Shown here in pieces: positions 1-10,423 of a stretch of 64,000 bases of DNA. Each line of letters opens with the position of its first letter. The first letter of the stretch is position 1. The stretch covers positions 1,240,001 through 1,304,000 of the forward strand of contig OAPG01000003.1 of assembly GCA_900208305.1 (NCBI GenBank), written 5' to 3'. Source of the DNA: Melanopsichium pennsylvanicum. Lineage: Eukaryota > Basidiomycota > Ustilaginomycetes > Ustilaginales. Under the pieces are notes generated by a model. That model ran no database searches. It was not told where the DNA came from and was given only the letters and a program-made list of their open reading frames with translations. The position numbers were made by a program, and so were the translations under genes.

Positions 1-801
1 CTTGACTGGCAAAGGCCGATACTTCTCCGCCGGCGCCAACGTCAAGGACCCCACTCGAACGCTGCCCGAACATATTCAAAAGGCGGATCCGAACACCGAG
101 GTCGGCAAGGATGTTATTGCCGACTTCTACGCTGGTCGCGCATCTGCTGGCCAAGGCAAGCTCGCCTTGGCACTGCGCAATCACCCCAAGATCATGATTG
201 CAGCTCTCAACGGCCCTGCTGTTGGATTGAGCGCAGCCCTTATTAGCCACTGCGATCTGGTCTATGCTTACGACGATTTTTTCTTCTTCACCCCCTTCAT
301 GTCCCTTTCCCTCGTTGCTGAAGGCCTCACCTCGGTCACGTTTATCCAGAGGATGGGCCTCGGTCGTGCAAGTGAAGCACTGCTCGAAGGTCGCAAGATG
401 ACGGCTCAAGAACTTAAGGATAGCGGCTTCATCACTCGACTTCACGCCAAACCTGCCGGCTTTGACTTTAAAGACAAGCTCGCGACTCCACCCATCTTTG
501 ACGAAGTGCTTGCGCATGTCAGAGAGAAGTTCCTCCCCCCAACCGCATCTCCCTTCTCGCTGCTGTATACCAAGAAGCTGCTCAACGACGCAGCATATGC
601 GTACAGCGGTGTAGATGCCGTAAACCAGGCCGAACTCGTAAGTACACCGGTGACTCGCGCATTGTGACTGATAACAAAACCCTGACACAGAGATTTGGAC
701 GTCCGTTTTTCCAACAGAGAGGAGCGGAGCACGTGTTTGCCTCCGGCGCTCCCCAGAGAAAGTTCGAGCACATTGCCGGTGGTGGTCGCCACAAGCTTTG
801 A
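1..801 (+). CDS. ECI1: Peroxisomal delta3,delta2-enoyl-CoA isomerase (3' part, start outside window)
   Basis: Crotonase-fold enzyme that shifts the double bond of unsaturated enoyl-CoA during beta-oxidation. The 5' end lies off the window. Two exons are visible, 1-637 and 691-801. The 53-bp intron (GTAAGT...ACACAG) joins the codons for AEL and RFGRPFF, giving about 250 visible residues. Family signs are the oxyanion-hole segment GRYFSAGAN, the second loop NGPAVGLSAAL followed by the HCDLVYA strand, and LVAEGLTS, whose Glu sits where isomerases of this family carry the catalytic acid. The spliced protein ends in HKL, close to the HRL that targets yeast Eci1 to peroxisomes; without splicing this end is lost. 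A mitochondrial or plain hydratase paralogue is less likely given this tail. The gene converges on the Kelch gene with 115 bp between the stop codons. Confidence 0.88.
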
Positions 802-916
802 ACCGCCCGGGTATCAACTCAAGATCCTCTCTTTTCAGCTTGCTCCACCTTTTGCTGCACATAGAAACACAAAAGTTCGGTCAGGGACCATGTATCAGAA
901 TAATTTTGGTTCCAAC

Positions 917-3025
917 TCATCTTCGGTTGCGTGAGTCGGCACCAGTGCTTCCGGCACCGATGCCACTGACCTTATTGACCGCCGCCTCCTTTTCGTCTAA
1001 TCCTGCCTCTGCACGAATTCTCTCAATCTCTTCGAGCAGGGGCTTGTACTCCTGATACTGCTGGTCAGCAAGTGCGAAGCCGCGTTTTCGCATTTCCTTT
1101 CCTCTGAGCTTGCCGTCGCTCTCAATAAGTGCTGTTGAGGCCCAGTGCTGCTTTGTCCTCTCGTAGAACGAGCGGAGATTCTCACCCGGTTGTGGCGTGG
1201 ACGAGATTTCCTGTTCGGTACGCGCCGTATCGGAAGCGACACCCATGAATGCCTGTGCCTTTGCCCGTAACGCCTCCTTTTCTGCAGCTGACATCTTTGC
1301 TCTGCGTGCCTCCTCATCGTCCGAATTCGCTTCATCGAACTCGTATCCTTCTGGAATCTCATCTCCCTCCTCTCCCTCGCTCTCTGACTCGCTTTCCGAA
1401 TCGGAATCAGAGCCGTCGTCAGATTCAGAGTCATCCTCCGACTCGCTCTCGTCCCATTCGAGCGCGTCAATCGGACAATCCTTGAGACAGGTGAAGCGTT
1501 CGAGCTTGGAGAGATCGAGCGTGTAAAAGTCGTCCAAGGTGTATTCGCGATTGCCGGATTCGAAGATACCGCCATAAACATAGAGTATGTTGCGCTGAAC
1601 TGCGAGCATGACGTTGTATCGCTCCAGTGGAATCGTCTTAAGCGGGTCATCGGGGTCATCTTCTTCCTCCTCTAGCATTGGCGGCTGAGGTGGTTCTTGC
1701 ACCTGAAGCTTTTCTGTCGAGTTGGCAAGGTCCTCGCCTTCGCCATCCTGCTCGTCATCGGTGTTGTAGCGCTCATCGTCGTCGGAGTTATCGCCATTTC
1801 TGCGTTGCTGCGGTTGGACGGGAGCAGACTTCTTCTTTCTCCTGCCTCCACCGCCCTTCTTCTTTGGACGTTTGAGATTGAGGCTGATCCACCTGCCGGT
1901 TGCTGGAATCTGATACCCGTAAAGGTCTTTGTGGAAAGTGCTCTCCATCGTCTCTTCATCCGCTTCGGTGTCAGTGACACCGCCAAACAGGACACCCATG
2001 CTCTTGGACTGCCACAATGCCATGGTGCATCCACTGCGCACTGGGTTCGGTGCATAACCCACTTTTCTCCTCTTGACCCAGTCAAGCTTGGTCAAATCCT
2101 CGTCCATCTTGAGGAACCAGGTATCCTCGAGCGCAACACCTTGTGTTCTTTGACCCTTGACATACTTTTTGCAATATCCGCCGTGCAGCACGATGCCTTC
2201 AGGTGAAGAGAGGAAGGAGAAACCGGAACGTGGTGGTGGTCGTCGGAGATCGTTTTGCTTGATCTCGGTCCATTTGAAAGTGTTTTGGGTGTCAAAGATC
2301 CACAAGTCATTGAGGTACTGTGTCTTGACACCAGTATCGATAAATCCACCAAAGAGGACGAGGTAGTGTTTCCAGAAAGTCATGCGGTGGCCACTGCGAG
2401 CACTGGGACGCAGCTTCGTATCGACTCTTTCCCAGGCTTTGGATTCGACGCTGAAAGCCCATAAATCTCGGTAGTGGTGGAAAGCGTTTTGACGTGCGCC
2501 GGAGAATTCGCCGCCAAAGAGCCAAAGCATGCCGCCCTGTGCCGGGGTTGCAGCCATTTGATGTGCTGAACGAGGACCTGGTTGATTCTTGGAAGCGTAT
2601 GTTCGCCATTCGTTCTTTTCTGGGATGTAACGGTACATGTCCTGATAGAAAGCCACTCGCTCTCCATTGAAGTACTCTCCTCCAAATAGATACAGATCGT
2701 TGCCCAAGGGACATGGTGTGAATGTAGCGTTGGCTCGACGCGACGGCGGCCCTCCAACCTTCTCTTCTGACACCGTATGCTCTTGTTCCCATTGCTCTCT
2801 ATATCTCGCCAGGAGCATGTCGAGATCTTCTTCATCATCGTCGATAGCTGCTGCACCCTTCTTGCCGTTCTGCTGCTTTGCTCCGAAAGAAGAGGTGATG
2901 GCGTTATGACCCTTTTGCTTTGCGACCTGCTTTGTGAGTTTGCTTGTAGCCTTCTTCTCAGCTTTTTCCTTCTTGGCGGCTTTTGCTGCGGCCTTTCCGG
3001 CTGAAGGCTTGCCCTTCTTACCCAT
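917..3025 (-). CDS. KEL3: Kelch-repeat protein of the Kel3/KLHDC4 family
   Basis: Single-exon 702-residue protein starting MGKKGKPSAGK. The first 40 residues are very Lys/Ala rich. Kelch beta-propeller repeats run over about residues 85-480, seen as repeated LFGG or YGG motifs (DLYLFGGEYF, LWLFGGEFSG, LVLFGGFIDT, GVLFGGVTDT, LYVYGGIFES) each followed by a W/Y position. Two low-complexity stretches interrupt it: a Lys/Gln-rich loop near 385-450 and a Ser/Asp/Glu tract near 535-600. The C-terminus (about 610-690, LRSFYERTKQHWASTAL...KRGFALADQQYQEY) is the DUF4110 domain that defines this family. The molecular role is poorly known; the yeast relative is cytoplasmic. The first ATG opens the frame and no intron is needed. 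Confidence 0.9.
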   Translation of the reverse strand: MGKKGKPSAGKAAAKAAKKEKAEKKATSKLTKQVAKQKGHNAITSSFGAKQQNGKKGAAAIDDDEEDLDMLLARYREQWEQEHTVSEEKVGGPPSRRANATFTPCPLGNDLYLFGGEYFNGERVAFYQDMYRYIPEKNEWRTYASKNQPGPRSAHQMAATPAQGGMLWLFGGEFSGARQNAFHHYRDLWAFSVESKAWERVDTKLRPSARSGHRMTFWKHYLVLFGGFIDTGVKTQYLNDLWIFDTQNTFKWTEIKQNDLRRPPPRSGFSFLSSPEGIVLHGGYCKKYVKGQRTQGVALEDTWFLKMDEDLTKLDWVKRRKVGYAPNPVRSGCTMALWQSKSMGVLFGGVTDTEADEETMESTFHKDLYGYQIPATGRWISLNLKRPKKKGGGGRRKKKSAPVQPQQRRNGDNSDDDERYNTDDEQDGEGEDLANSTEKLQVQEPPQPPMLEEEEDDPDDPLKTIPLERYNVMLAVQRNILYVYGGIFESGNREYTLDDFYTLDLSKLERFTCLKDCPIDALEWDESESEDDSESDDGSDSDSESESESEGEEGDEIPEGYEFDEANSDDEEARRAKMSAAEKEALRAKAQAFMGVASDTARTEQEISSTPQPGENLRSFYERTKQHWASTALIESDGKLRGKEMRKRGFALADQQYQEYKPLLEEIERIRAEAGLDEKEAAVNKVSGIGAGSTGADSRNRR

Positions 3026-3468
3026 CTTCTGATAAGTACAGTATCCTTGATGTTTTCACTGAGGTGTTAATGAGAAAAAGGTTTCAATGACATTACTTGG
3101 TGGTTCAGACAAAAAAAAAATGTTAATTCGACTACCGACTGCCGACAGTGTAGCAAGAGTACTGTGCTACACTGTACAGTGAATTTACTACCACTCGCAA
3201 AAATTTCAGAAGAAAGCGCGGGTCCAAGCTCAGGGGTTTGGAGAAACAGGAGTGAGTGGCTGATACGTATCCTGGCACCATTTCGCTTGAGCGAGATCGT
3301 CTCTGTTTAGACTCTCACCCACTTGATCAACCATTTTATCTCGATCGCTATTCACGAGATCGACCGCAATTCGCATTGTTGGGCAGGAACGTAGTATGAC
3401 AGATGTTGAGAAACCTAAAAGGTACAAAAATGGACGAAGCACGAGTGGCTGAAAGCAACGTGGTTCTA
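3026..3468. other. Intergenic: KEL3 promoter side / 3' side of ThuA-like gene
   Basis: No gene seen. It holds a short A run (about 3111-3120) and a CTACACTGTACAGTG near-palindrome around 3168-3182 of the kind that recurs in other gaps of this window. Confidence 0.6.
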
Positions 3469-4557
3469 CTATACAATCTTTGGATCGAGGCAGAGACAGG
3501 TGAACGCAGAAGCGACAAGCGCGAGTCCAGACATACTTGAAACAGCGACAGCACCGCCGCTCTTGCTGCTGTTGGCAGTAGCGGAGGAGTCTGAGCTCGA
3601 TGTGGTACTGGTGCTGCTAGGCTTGTTGACGCCGGTGTTGTTGTTCGAGGGTGCAGTGGAGGATTGGAGCACCCAGCCGATTCCACCGGCGACATGACCG
3701 CGAAAGAGGTCGAGTTGCCAAGTTGAGTTGTCATGGCCCAGGCTAGTGTACCATGATCTTCCAGGTCCGCCGTTGACCTCAATATCGGCACCGCCTGCGC
3801 CGCTCACACTTGGATCGGTGGTTGTATTGGTGTCGAGCAGGTGGCCTTGTCTCCACCAAGCTAACGGATGAGGAGGAGGTCCGTTTGTGCCGTTACGGAA
3901 GCCCTGCGAGTTGATGCCTGAGTACTGGTAAGACGATGCGTTGGTGACGAGCACGTGAGCTGGGGAAGGAAGATTTCTAGGATCGGAGCGAAAGTTGTAC
4001 ATTTCTTCGTAGATAGTGATACCTCCTAGTGGCCATTGATATGTGGAAGGGTGGGCAGTGTTTGTGGCCTTGACAGTGACGTTCTGGATCTGAGGATGGT
4101 AATCAAAGTATGCACCGACGAGGCGACCATAAAAGGGAGCGCCAAAAAGAGTAGCTGAAGCAGAATGGATGCCGAAAAAGCCGCCTCCTTGTTGAATGTA
4201 GTGTGCAAAGTTGCGCAAGCCTTGGTCGTCGAGAACGAGGCCTACGCCAGGAGGATCGACGTCGGTGGTGCTGACGAAACCAACGGCGTCAAATTGCGAG
4301 AGCCAGGTGTAATTGTGAAACTGAGTTTGATCTTCGGAGTTGATGGTAGTCCAGCGAAGCAACAAGATGGATGGATCGATGTTCGACGCATTGACAGACA
4401 GAGAACCATCACCAAGCGAGGTGATGGTGCGGATGGCAGTGGGGATCGAATCGTGCCTGTAACCTGCGGTTTTAGTGTAAACGAGGATACGAGGACGTGC
4501 TATTGCCTGAGTAGTCAGCGTCGCCAGTGCGACGAGAAGAATTGGTAGTATGCGCAT
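3469..4557 (-). CDS. Secreted ThuA-like domain protein, possibly GPI-anchored
   Basis: A 362-residue single-exon protein. The N-terminus MRILPILLVALATLTTQAIA is a typical signal peptide. Residues about 22-260 form a ThuA-like, class I glutamine-amidotransferase-type fold (RPRILVYTKTAGYRHDSIP; FDAVGFVSTTDVDPPG; GGGFFGIHSASATL; RSWYTSLGHDNSTW). This family is linked to sugar utilisation in bacteria, but no fungal substrate is established. After the domain comes a Ser/Thr/Asn-rich stalk (about 300-340) and a hydrophobic end (VSSMSGLALVASAFTCLCL), which suggests a GPI signal; the final DPKIV is more polar than usual. Many N-x-S/T sites fit an extracellular protein. The family call is firm; the anchor is inference. 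Confidence 0.82.
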   Translation of the reverse strand: MRILPILLVALATLTTQAIARPRILVYTKTAGYRHDSIPTAIRTITSLGDGSLSVNASNIDPSILLLRWTTINSEDQTQFHNYTWLSQFDAVGFVSTTDVDPPGVGLVLDDQGLRNFAHYIQQGGGFFGIHSASATLFGAPFYGRLVGAYFDYHPQIQNVTVKATNTAHPSTYQWPLGGITIYEEMYNFRSDPRNLPSPAHVLVTNASSYQYSGINSQGFRNGTNGPPPHPLAWWRQGHLLDTNTTTDPSVSGAGGADIEVNGGPGRSWYTSLGHDNSTWQLDLFRGHVAGGIGWVLQSSTAPSNNNTGVNKPSSTSTTSSSDSSATANSSKSGGAVAVSSMSGLALVASAFTCLCLDPKIV

Positions 4558-5956
4558 GGTGCTAGAAAGCGATGATGAGGAAAAAGATAGGATCGAAACC
4601 TGGGAGAGAGGCCAAAATGCACCATGTAGAAGAAGAGGTTGCCAGCGCTCTAATAAGGGCTTGGCGTGGCAAAAACACTATACTCAGACTGGATAGTCAT
4701 AGAATTGGCTGAGTGCGTCTCTGTGTGGGGGGCATCGTGCTGTGCAATGCTGACCCATAGCTATGGATCAAAACCATAGATCCATAGCTATGGTTTTACA
4801 TTGACCAAATTGGCAGCAGGCGCAGAGGTTCTCGGTAATCTTGATACTGTAATTCACTGTCATGCATGTACTGTGAGTTACATCACACTTGTAACACTAA
4901 CATACTCGGCAACTACTGTACGTGTTGCTTGGCTGGTGCCGCTAATTTGGGGTCAGTCCAAGCGCGGGCTTTGCGCATATTTTCTCTTGTCTCGTTCAAA
5001 GCTGAATCTTACTATATGGAGTGGGGAATGGGTGTGTGTGAGAGAGAGAGCAGATTGTGCGCAAATTAGATTTCACAAGCTTACAAGCTCACCCACACTC
5101 GTTGCTCATTCAGCTAAAGGCAGATACAATAATGAGTACCACGCCACAGATTCTTTCCCAGAGTAATAACACGTACGAGAGAATGATAATTTGTCCCTGC
5201 TCCGAGCTTTGGAAAATGTTAGGTTAAGGCTCGAATTCGAAGTTTCATCTTGGATAGAATTTTTTTTTTTTGCGGTCTTTGTGCCTCGCGTATCTGATAT
5301 AGCCCAGTAGATTACAGTGAAGGACAGTAAAGTAGAATTCTACACCTCAAATGCTTAAGAGTATATAGAGAAGAGGTGGAGTTTTTTTGCTTTTGCTTTT
5401 GCTTTTTTTTTTTTTTGAGAAAGAGCGTGTAAATTTTTCTTTCCTCCTTGTACTTGGCTGCATCTGCTTGTGTAAAGCCATACTAAATTACAGTACTCTC
5501 TTCTCTTGAATCGGGCAAACGATTCCAACGCTCAAGACACAGGAGGGAAAGAAAAAAAAAAGAATTCCTGTTAGACACACTCTAAGGGTCCTTCCATCAC
5601 CACCTGATGCTGCTTCTGTCATCACCATCCTTCACACAATCAGGCAGTCACAAAGCATCAAATACTCTTCCCCTCTCTCCCAACAATCCTCATCGACGTA
5701 GAATCATCTACGTAATCTCTTTATCTTCGAGCGCTTTCTCGCTTCTCGACCACCGTCATTTGCTTCGTTTTGACGTCTATAATCCCCCTTCACGCCCAAA
5801 GGGTGTCGACTTAGCCTCGTATCAGCTTCAACGCTGTGAGCACATCAGAGCCTGCTCATCCAAAATCGGTAACTCTATACGCTCTTCCTCTCCTCCATCT
5901 CCATTGCACACAACCCGTTCGTTCAGCAATTCACGCCCACGCTTCACACAACAATC
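4558..5956. other. Long intergenic / 5' leader region upstream of HAP2
   Basis: 1.4 kb without a convincing gene. It contains paired palindromes at 4755-4797, a GA run near 5040, several T and A runs (5262-5271, 5400-5416, 5548-5559) and a C/T-rich leader from about 5600. An ATG at 5607 opens a 167-codon frame that overlaps the HAP2 start in another frame; its composition (Ser, Pro, Arg, His, no domain) looks like leader sequence and not a protein. Confidence 0.55.
4755..4797. repeat. Two copies of a 12-bp palindrome plus a longer hairpin
   Basis: CCATAGCTATGG, its own reverse complement, occurs at 4755-4766 and 4782-4793. AAAACCATAG at about 4770-4779 pairs with CTATGGTTTT at 4788-4797, so the block can form a cruciform or hairpin. 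Confidence 0.85.
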
Positions 5957-7369
5957 ATGCAGTCTTACTCGCATCTTTACGAGCCCATCAGCCACCACTC
6001 CGCTTCCAGCTCACCTCACCCAACCTCTCCTGGTGGAATCAACATTCCTTACACTGGCTCGCCTTCTGCCACTCATCTTGGTGCACCCACCTCCGCTTCC
6101 AGTAACATGACTCAAAACCCTTTGTCATTTGGCGCCTTTTACATACAGCACCCAACCCCATCACAATCAAATCATGCTCCCTCCGCTAGTCACCATCCCC
6201 ATCCCCATCACCATTTGGACTCGATCCCAAGCTCCGTCAGCACCCCTCATCAGCATTTCTCGCCTGGCGCAGATCATCATTCCTCCTCCAGCGCCTCGGT
6301 GGCTGCTTTCTCCAACAGCGGTCGTCTCAGCTGGGCCAACTCGCCCGCAGACTCCTATCATGGCGTCACATCCAACGCTACCACTCACAGCAGTGGCGCA
6401 GATAGCCATTCCAGCTTTGCCAATCAAAAGTACCCTTGGGATATCAACTCTGCTTCCATGCGATCCGAAGCTGCTCATATTGGTTCGCCGTACTCTGCAT
6501 CCGACTTGCTCCACCCTGCCACCGCCAGCGCATTGGGCTTCGACGATGACTCGGGTTCCGGTGGAAACGTTCGTCCACGTGCCCGCAAACGCACTCGAGC
6601 CGAAGAGGAACCTCGATCTCGACTCTCCTCTTCTAGCCGCAGCCGTACGCGACCTCGCATTCCAAGTGCCTTGTCCAATGCTAACAGCCCGGCGAGCGAT
6701 TTTCATCACAGCATCGCGTCCTATCACGCAGATCCTGAAGACACCGACATCACCGCCTGGATCAATGCTGGCGATCCGGAAGATTTTGGCTCCTCCCACG
6801 TGGCGAGCGCGGATCATTCTCGTCTTTGGTCCTCCTTCGGACCCGGAATCCCTCCAGAAGCCAGCCATGTGAGCCCCTATCACGGCTCTGCCACCGCTCA
6901 ACCGCTGCCTGATTCTGTCTACAATTCTCGCGCCCAGTCCGTCGTGGGTTCCGACGAATTCGGCTACCACGCCTCCGCTCTTGGCGTTGGTCCTTCAGAC
7001 CTCGGCCTCAGCGTAACGGTCCACCACGATGATGCTGTCGACTCCAAGCCTGAAATCTCTCAGGGCATCGAAGAAGACGCCGCTCCGACAGAGGACGAGC
7101 CGCTCTATGTCAACGCCAAGCAGTACCAGCGCATCCTTAAGCGGAGGGCGACACGAGCCAGGATTGAGGAGCAGAGAAAGAAAGATTTCCTCGCCTACAT
7201 GCAATCTCGCGACCAGGCCGGCAAGGAGGGCGATGGCCTCGATGAGGAGGGCAAAAAGCCTTACCTCCACGAGAGCAGACACAGGCACGCCGTCAGGAGG
7301 CCAAGAGGTCCTGGTGGAAGATTCTTGACCAAGGCAGAAATATCCCAGGCCGCCGCTACCGCCTCATAG
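5957..7369 (+). CDS. HAP2: CCAAT-binding factor subunit, NF-YA/Hap2 type
   Basis: Single-exon 470-residue protein. The first 370 residues are His/Ser/Pro-rich and probably disordered. The C-terminal core carries both conserved helices. A1, at about 381-405 ([17 protein letters not shown]), binds the NF-YB/NF-YC (Hap3/Hap5) histone-fold dimer. A2, from about 433 ([21 protein letters not shown]), contacts the CCAAT box. The segment between them is about 20 residues longer than in animal and yeast proteins. A basic patch [17 protein letters not shown] sits near 205-222. The protein should act in the nucleus in the Hap2/3/5 complex. In Ustilago maydis a Hap2 is known to act on the pheromone regulator prf1. 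The start is the first ATG in the frame after stops. Confidence 0.93.
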   Translation: MQSYSHLYEPISHHSASSSPHPTSPGGINIPYTGSPSATHLGAPTSASSNMTQNPLSFGAFYIQHPTPSQSNHAPSASHHPHPHHHLDSIPSSVSTPHQHFSPGADHHSSSSASVAAFSNSGRLSWANSPADSYHGVTSNATTHSSGADSHSSFANQKYPWDINSASMRSEAAHIGSPYSASDLLHPATASALGFDDDSGSGGNVRPRARKRTRAEEEPRSRLSSSSRSRTRPRIPSALSNANSPASDFHHSIASYHADPEDTDITAWINAGDPEDFGSSHVASADHSRLWSSFGPGIPPEASHVSPYHGSATAQPLPDSVYNSRAQSVVGSDEFGYHASALGVGPSDLGLSVTVHHDDAVDSKPEISQGIEEDAAPTEDEPLYVNAKQYQRILKRRATRARIEEQRKKDFLAYMQSRDQAGKEGDGLDEEGKKPYLHESRHRHAVRRPRGPGGRFLTKAEISQAAATAS

Positions 7370-7995
7370 CCTCCTTGCAACCCTGGAAAGTCACGCAATG
7401 CTCTTCGAAGAGTACACTCGCGCTTGGCCCTGCCTAGCCATTCATGTTGCACACTACTGTCCACTCAACACCCTGTAAACCCTCCACCAACACCCGGCCT
7501 ATCTATTAGGTACGAAGTAAGAGTCGCTTCGCTCAGGCTTCTACCTGGGTCTGGCCCAACCCTACTCCCGCCAAACCTCGCCGCACATCGTTTTTTTTCC
7601 GTTTCTCGCCTCTAGCTGTCCTACTGATAGAGGCTGTTGTATTCCTCTGCTCGCTCTATTCGCTTAGTGTCACTTTTGTAAAGCTAATTGTACCAATACC
7701 CTGGCCCCGAGTTCTTCCCAACCATTATCTCCTTTGTAACGTTTCCAAGCTCGCACGAGCATGTCATCGTACCTCAAGAAACAGCACGACGACATGAATT
7801 ATGAAATCGTTTTGCGACGTGAAAGAGTAGCAGTCACCGATACGGGAATTTGGTCGGAATGCACAGGCGCTGAATGGGCGGATGAGGTATTTTTCCTACG
7901 GAGTACAAGTACAATGATGAGTTTGGCATGCAAACAAAAGCATATGATGTCAAGGCGATGAGTGTCGCGGATCCCAAGAGGCGAAAAAGGGCCAT
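7370..7995. other. 3' region between convergent HAP2 and SOF1
   Basis: 626 bp holding the 3' ends of two convergent genes. No ORF with protein character or RNA gene was recognised. Confidence 0.6.
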
Positions 7996-9862
7996 TCACT
8001 CCTTCTGAGAAAGGATGGCTTCTTTTCGTGCAGCTTTGGGTTTCTTGTCTCCAGCCTTGGAGTGCTTCCTTCTGTTTTCCTCCTTGTTTTTCCTGGCGTC
8101 GATCATGGTCTTCTTGAGCCTCTGTGCCTGCTTGATTGCCTTGGGCACATGCCTCTGCTTCTCGATCTTGGAGACCTCGCCCACGCCACTCCACTTCTTG
8201 CGCAGGTTTTCCGAGTATTCCCGCTTCGCCATCTCTCTGCCGCTGAGCAATCCAAGCTTTTCGCTTGCCTTGGCCTTCCAAATGCGCAAGTTGCCATCGT
8301 CAGAACCACTGAGCACGAAGCGAGCATCCATGGAGAAGGATGTTGAGAAGATGCGCTGCATGCGCTTAGTGTGGTACACATCGCGAGAGTGGTTGCCCTT
8401 GCCGTAGTCCCAAATGCGGAGTGTGCGGTCGTACGAGCCAGTGACAAGCTCAGTACCGGTTGGGGAGAAGTCGACCGACATGACGGCCGCAACATGGTCT
8501 TTGTAAATCTGGGTCGCTGAGTTGAGATGCCGCATGCTGTGGATCGTGAAGAACAACGAGGAAAGAAAGGTCAGAATCGTTTCACACCATTAAGCGGATG
8601 ATGGTGCGTGGCACTTACTCGAATGTGTAGACATTGTGATCCTCGCTCGCCACCGCGAAGACAGTAGGCTCGGTTGGATTCCAAGCAATGTCGTTTGCTC
8701 GCATCTGACAGAAAGAGAATATAACAGACAATCGGGTCAGCAAGTCAAATCCCTTGTCGGGGCGAGAATTGGTAGCATCTACATACCTGCATGATCATCT
8801 TTGTTAATGGCTTGCCACTGCGCAGATCGTAGAGTACAATACCGCGATCACTGCCGGCACTGGCCAGCACCTCACGTTCGCTGAGATTGAAGCGCGCAAC
8901 GTTGATAGCATCCGGACCCCAAGTCATGGAGAGCAGAGGATCCGAAGATCCGCCACGCTCAAGGTCCCAGGTCTGGATTGAGGATGATGCTGACGCAAAC
9001 ACAGCCTTGGTAGCATGGTGCGTCAGCGAGTTAAACGCGGCCTTGCCACTGTAAACGGTCAATGGTTCGCTTGGCGGGACGTCCTTGTCACGAGTGCTAA
9101 GCAAACCTCCCCTTTTCAAGCTTCCGCCAGTAGTCATATCGGAATCCATGTCATTGTCGTCCTCTTCGTCCTCCATAACATTGAAGGTGGTCTGACCGAG
9201 ACCGTCAGGTCGCGGATCGGCGTCCCAGACCTTGACGGTCCGATCTGTCGAGCAGGAGAGCATTCGCCGACCAACAGACGATTGGCCGGAAGGAGACACG
9301 AAGGTCAAGGGAGAAATGCAGATTGACTGGATGATGCCGGAATGCGCCCGAGGATAGACATAGATCGGCTTTTGACGAGCCAAATCCCAGAGTCGGATTT
9401 CTGCGCGATTGCGGTGACAAAATGAAAGAAGAGGGTCAGAGATTGGCGTTTGATCGGTGGCGACAGGTTGTCAAATTGGTAGTAACTTACCTCCATCACC
9501 ACTTCCGGAGGCTACCACATTGAGCCGATTGGAGTCCTTTGCTATTGAGTAGATACCATCGATATGGCCCTCGAGTGCACCGACAAAAGGCTTTGCGAAA
9601 AGTCGGTCGAGCTTGGCGGCGTTGAGAGCTCTCGTGTATTCTCGAGGTTTGTCGAAAGGATGCAGTGCTGGATCGAGATTCCTGGAAAGAGGTGCAGGAT
9701 CTCCTTGGCGGGCAGGTGCATGCACATCGAGTGATCTCGAGAGCGCCTTGATTTTCTGCGGTATAAGAAAGGTTGAAAAGGAGCATTGAGTCAGTTATGA
9801 CCATCATTGTGAGATTTAATACGAAGCTCCGAAGTCACGGCATGTGTCGAGATGCTCACCAT
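7996..9862 (-). CDS. SOF1: Sof1/DCAF13 WD40 protein of the U3 snoRNP (five exons)
   Basis: Processing factor of the small-subunit processome, needed for early pre-18S rRNA cleavage in the nucleolus. I assemble exons 9862-9860, 9755-9491, 9400-8787, 8704-8619 and 8536-7996; they total 1509 nt (502 residues) with every junction in frame. Exon 1 is only the ATG, followed at once by GTGAGC. The product starts MKIKALSRS, matching the family start, then SRNLDPALHPF and REYTRALNAAKLDRLFAKPF. WD repeats follow (IRLWDLAR; VKVWDADP; LRIWDYGKG; LRIWKAKAS). The basic Sof1 C-terminal domain (YSENLRKKWSGVGEVSKIEK...RHVPKAIKQA) closes the protein. Repeat 3 carries an acidic insertion (EDEEDDNDMDSD). It is divergent from RPC9 and convergent with HAP2. 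Confidence 0.93.
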
Positions 9863-10423
9863 TCTGGTTGGTGGGCCGAGTCAGCCACTGCTATTGTCCA
9901 AGAATTCGTGTGCGAGACGGAGTAGCGACAGAAGTTGTCGAATTGTGGGTATGGAGGTCAAGAGAGAGCGCAGACAAGGAGAGGGTTCCGGACGCTGGCG
10001 CAGTAGGACCAAGTTCGAGAAACGGCCAAAAGGTGTCAAGGGTGGAGGCCTCAACCGAAGTTCATATTTTGCAGGGTCCAGACGAGGACTTTCAAAAAAA
10101 AAAAGAAAGGGAAAAAAAGAGAGAGGTTGGCAGGAAGACAATTTCAGGAAATTTGTGGTTCAGGTCGTTTGGCTTATGTAAGCAGTCCTTTTCTTCTCAA
10201 CATCCGAGCCCTATTTGCTTGTTTGTATCGCACCATCATCATATCGCATTGCTTCCCTGACCATATTCGCCTTCGCACGGCTCGACACCTTGACATCAGC
10301 CTATTACCTATTCAACCTCGCTCATTGAGTCGAAAGCACTCAAGCTAGCTTTGCGCCCAGGACTTTATGCTGTCACGGTCAACCTCGTGCTGTTCATCAA
10401 TCTGGTAGAGTGGAGGATCCGAT
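9863..10423. promoter_or_regulatory. Divergent promoter region of SOF1 and RPC9
   Basis: 561 bp between the two start codons, with an A run near 10096-10117 and no gene. It must hold both promoters, linking an rRNA-processing gene and a Pol III subunit gene. No specific factor site is claimed. Confidence 0.6.

Noticed and set aside
6167..6970. 267-codon minus-strand ORF inside HAP2
   Set aside because: Antisense shadow of the HAP2 coding region; no domain and composition follows the codons of the other strand.
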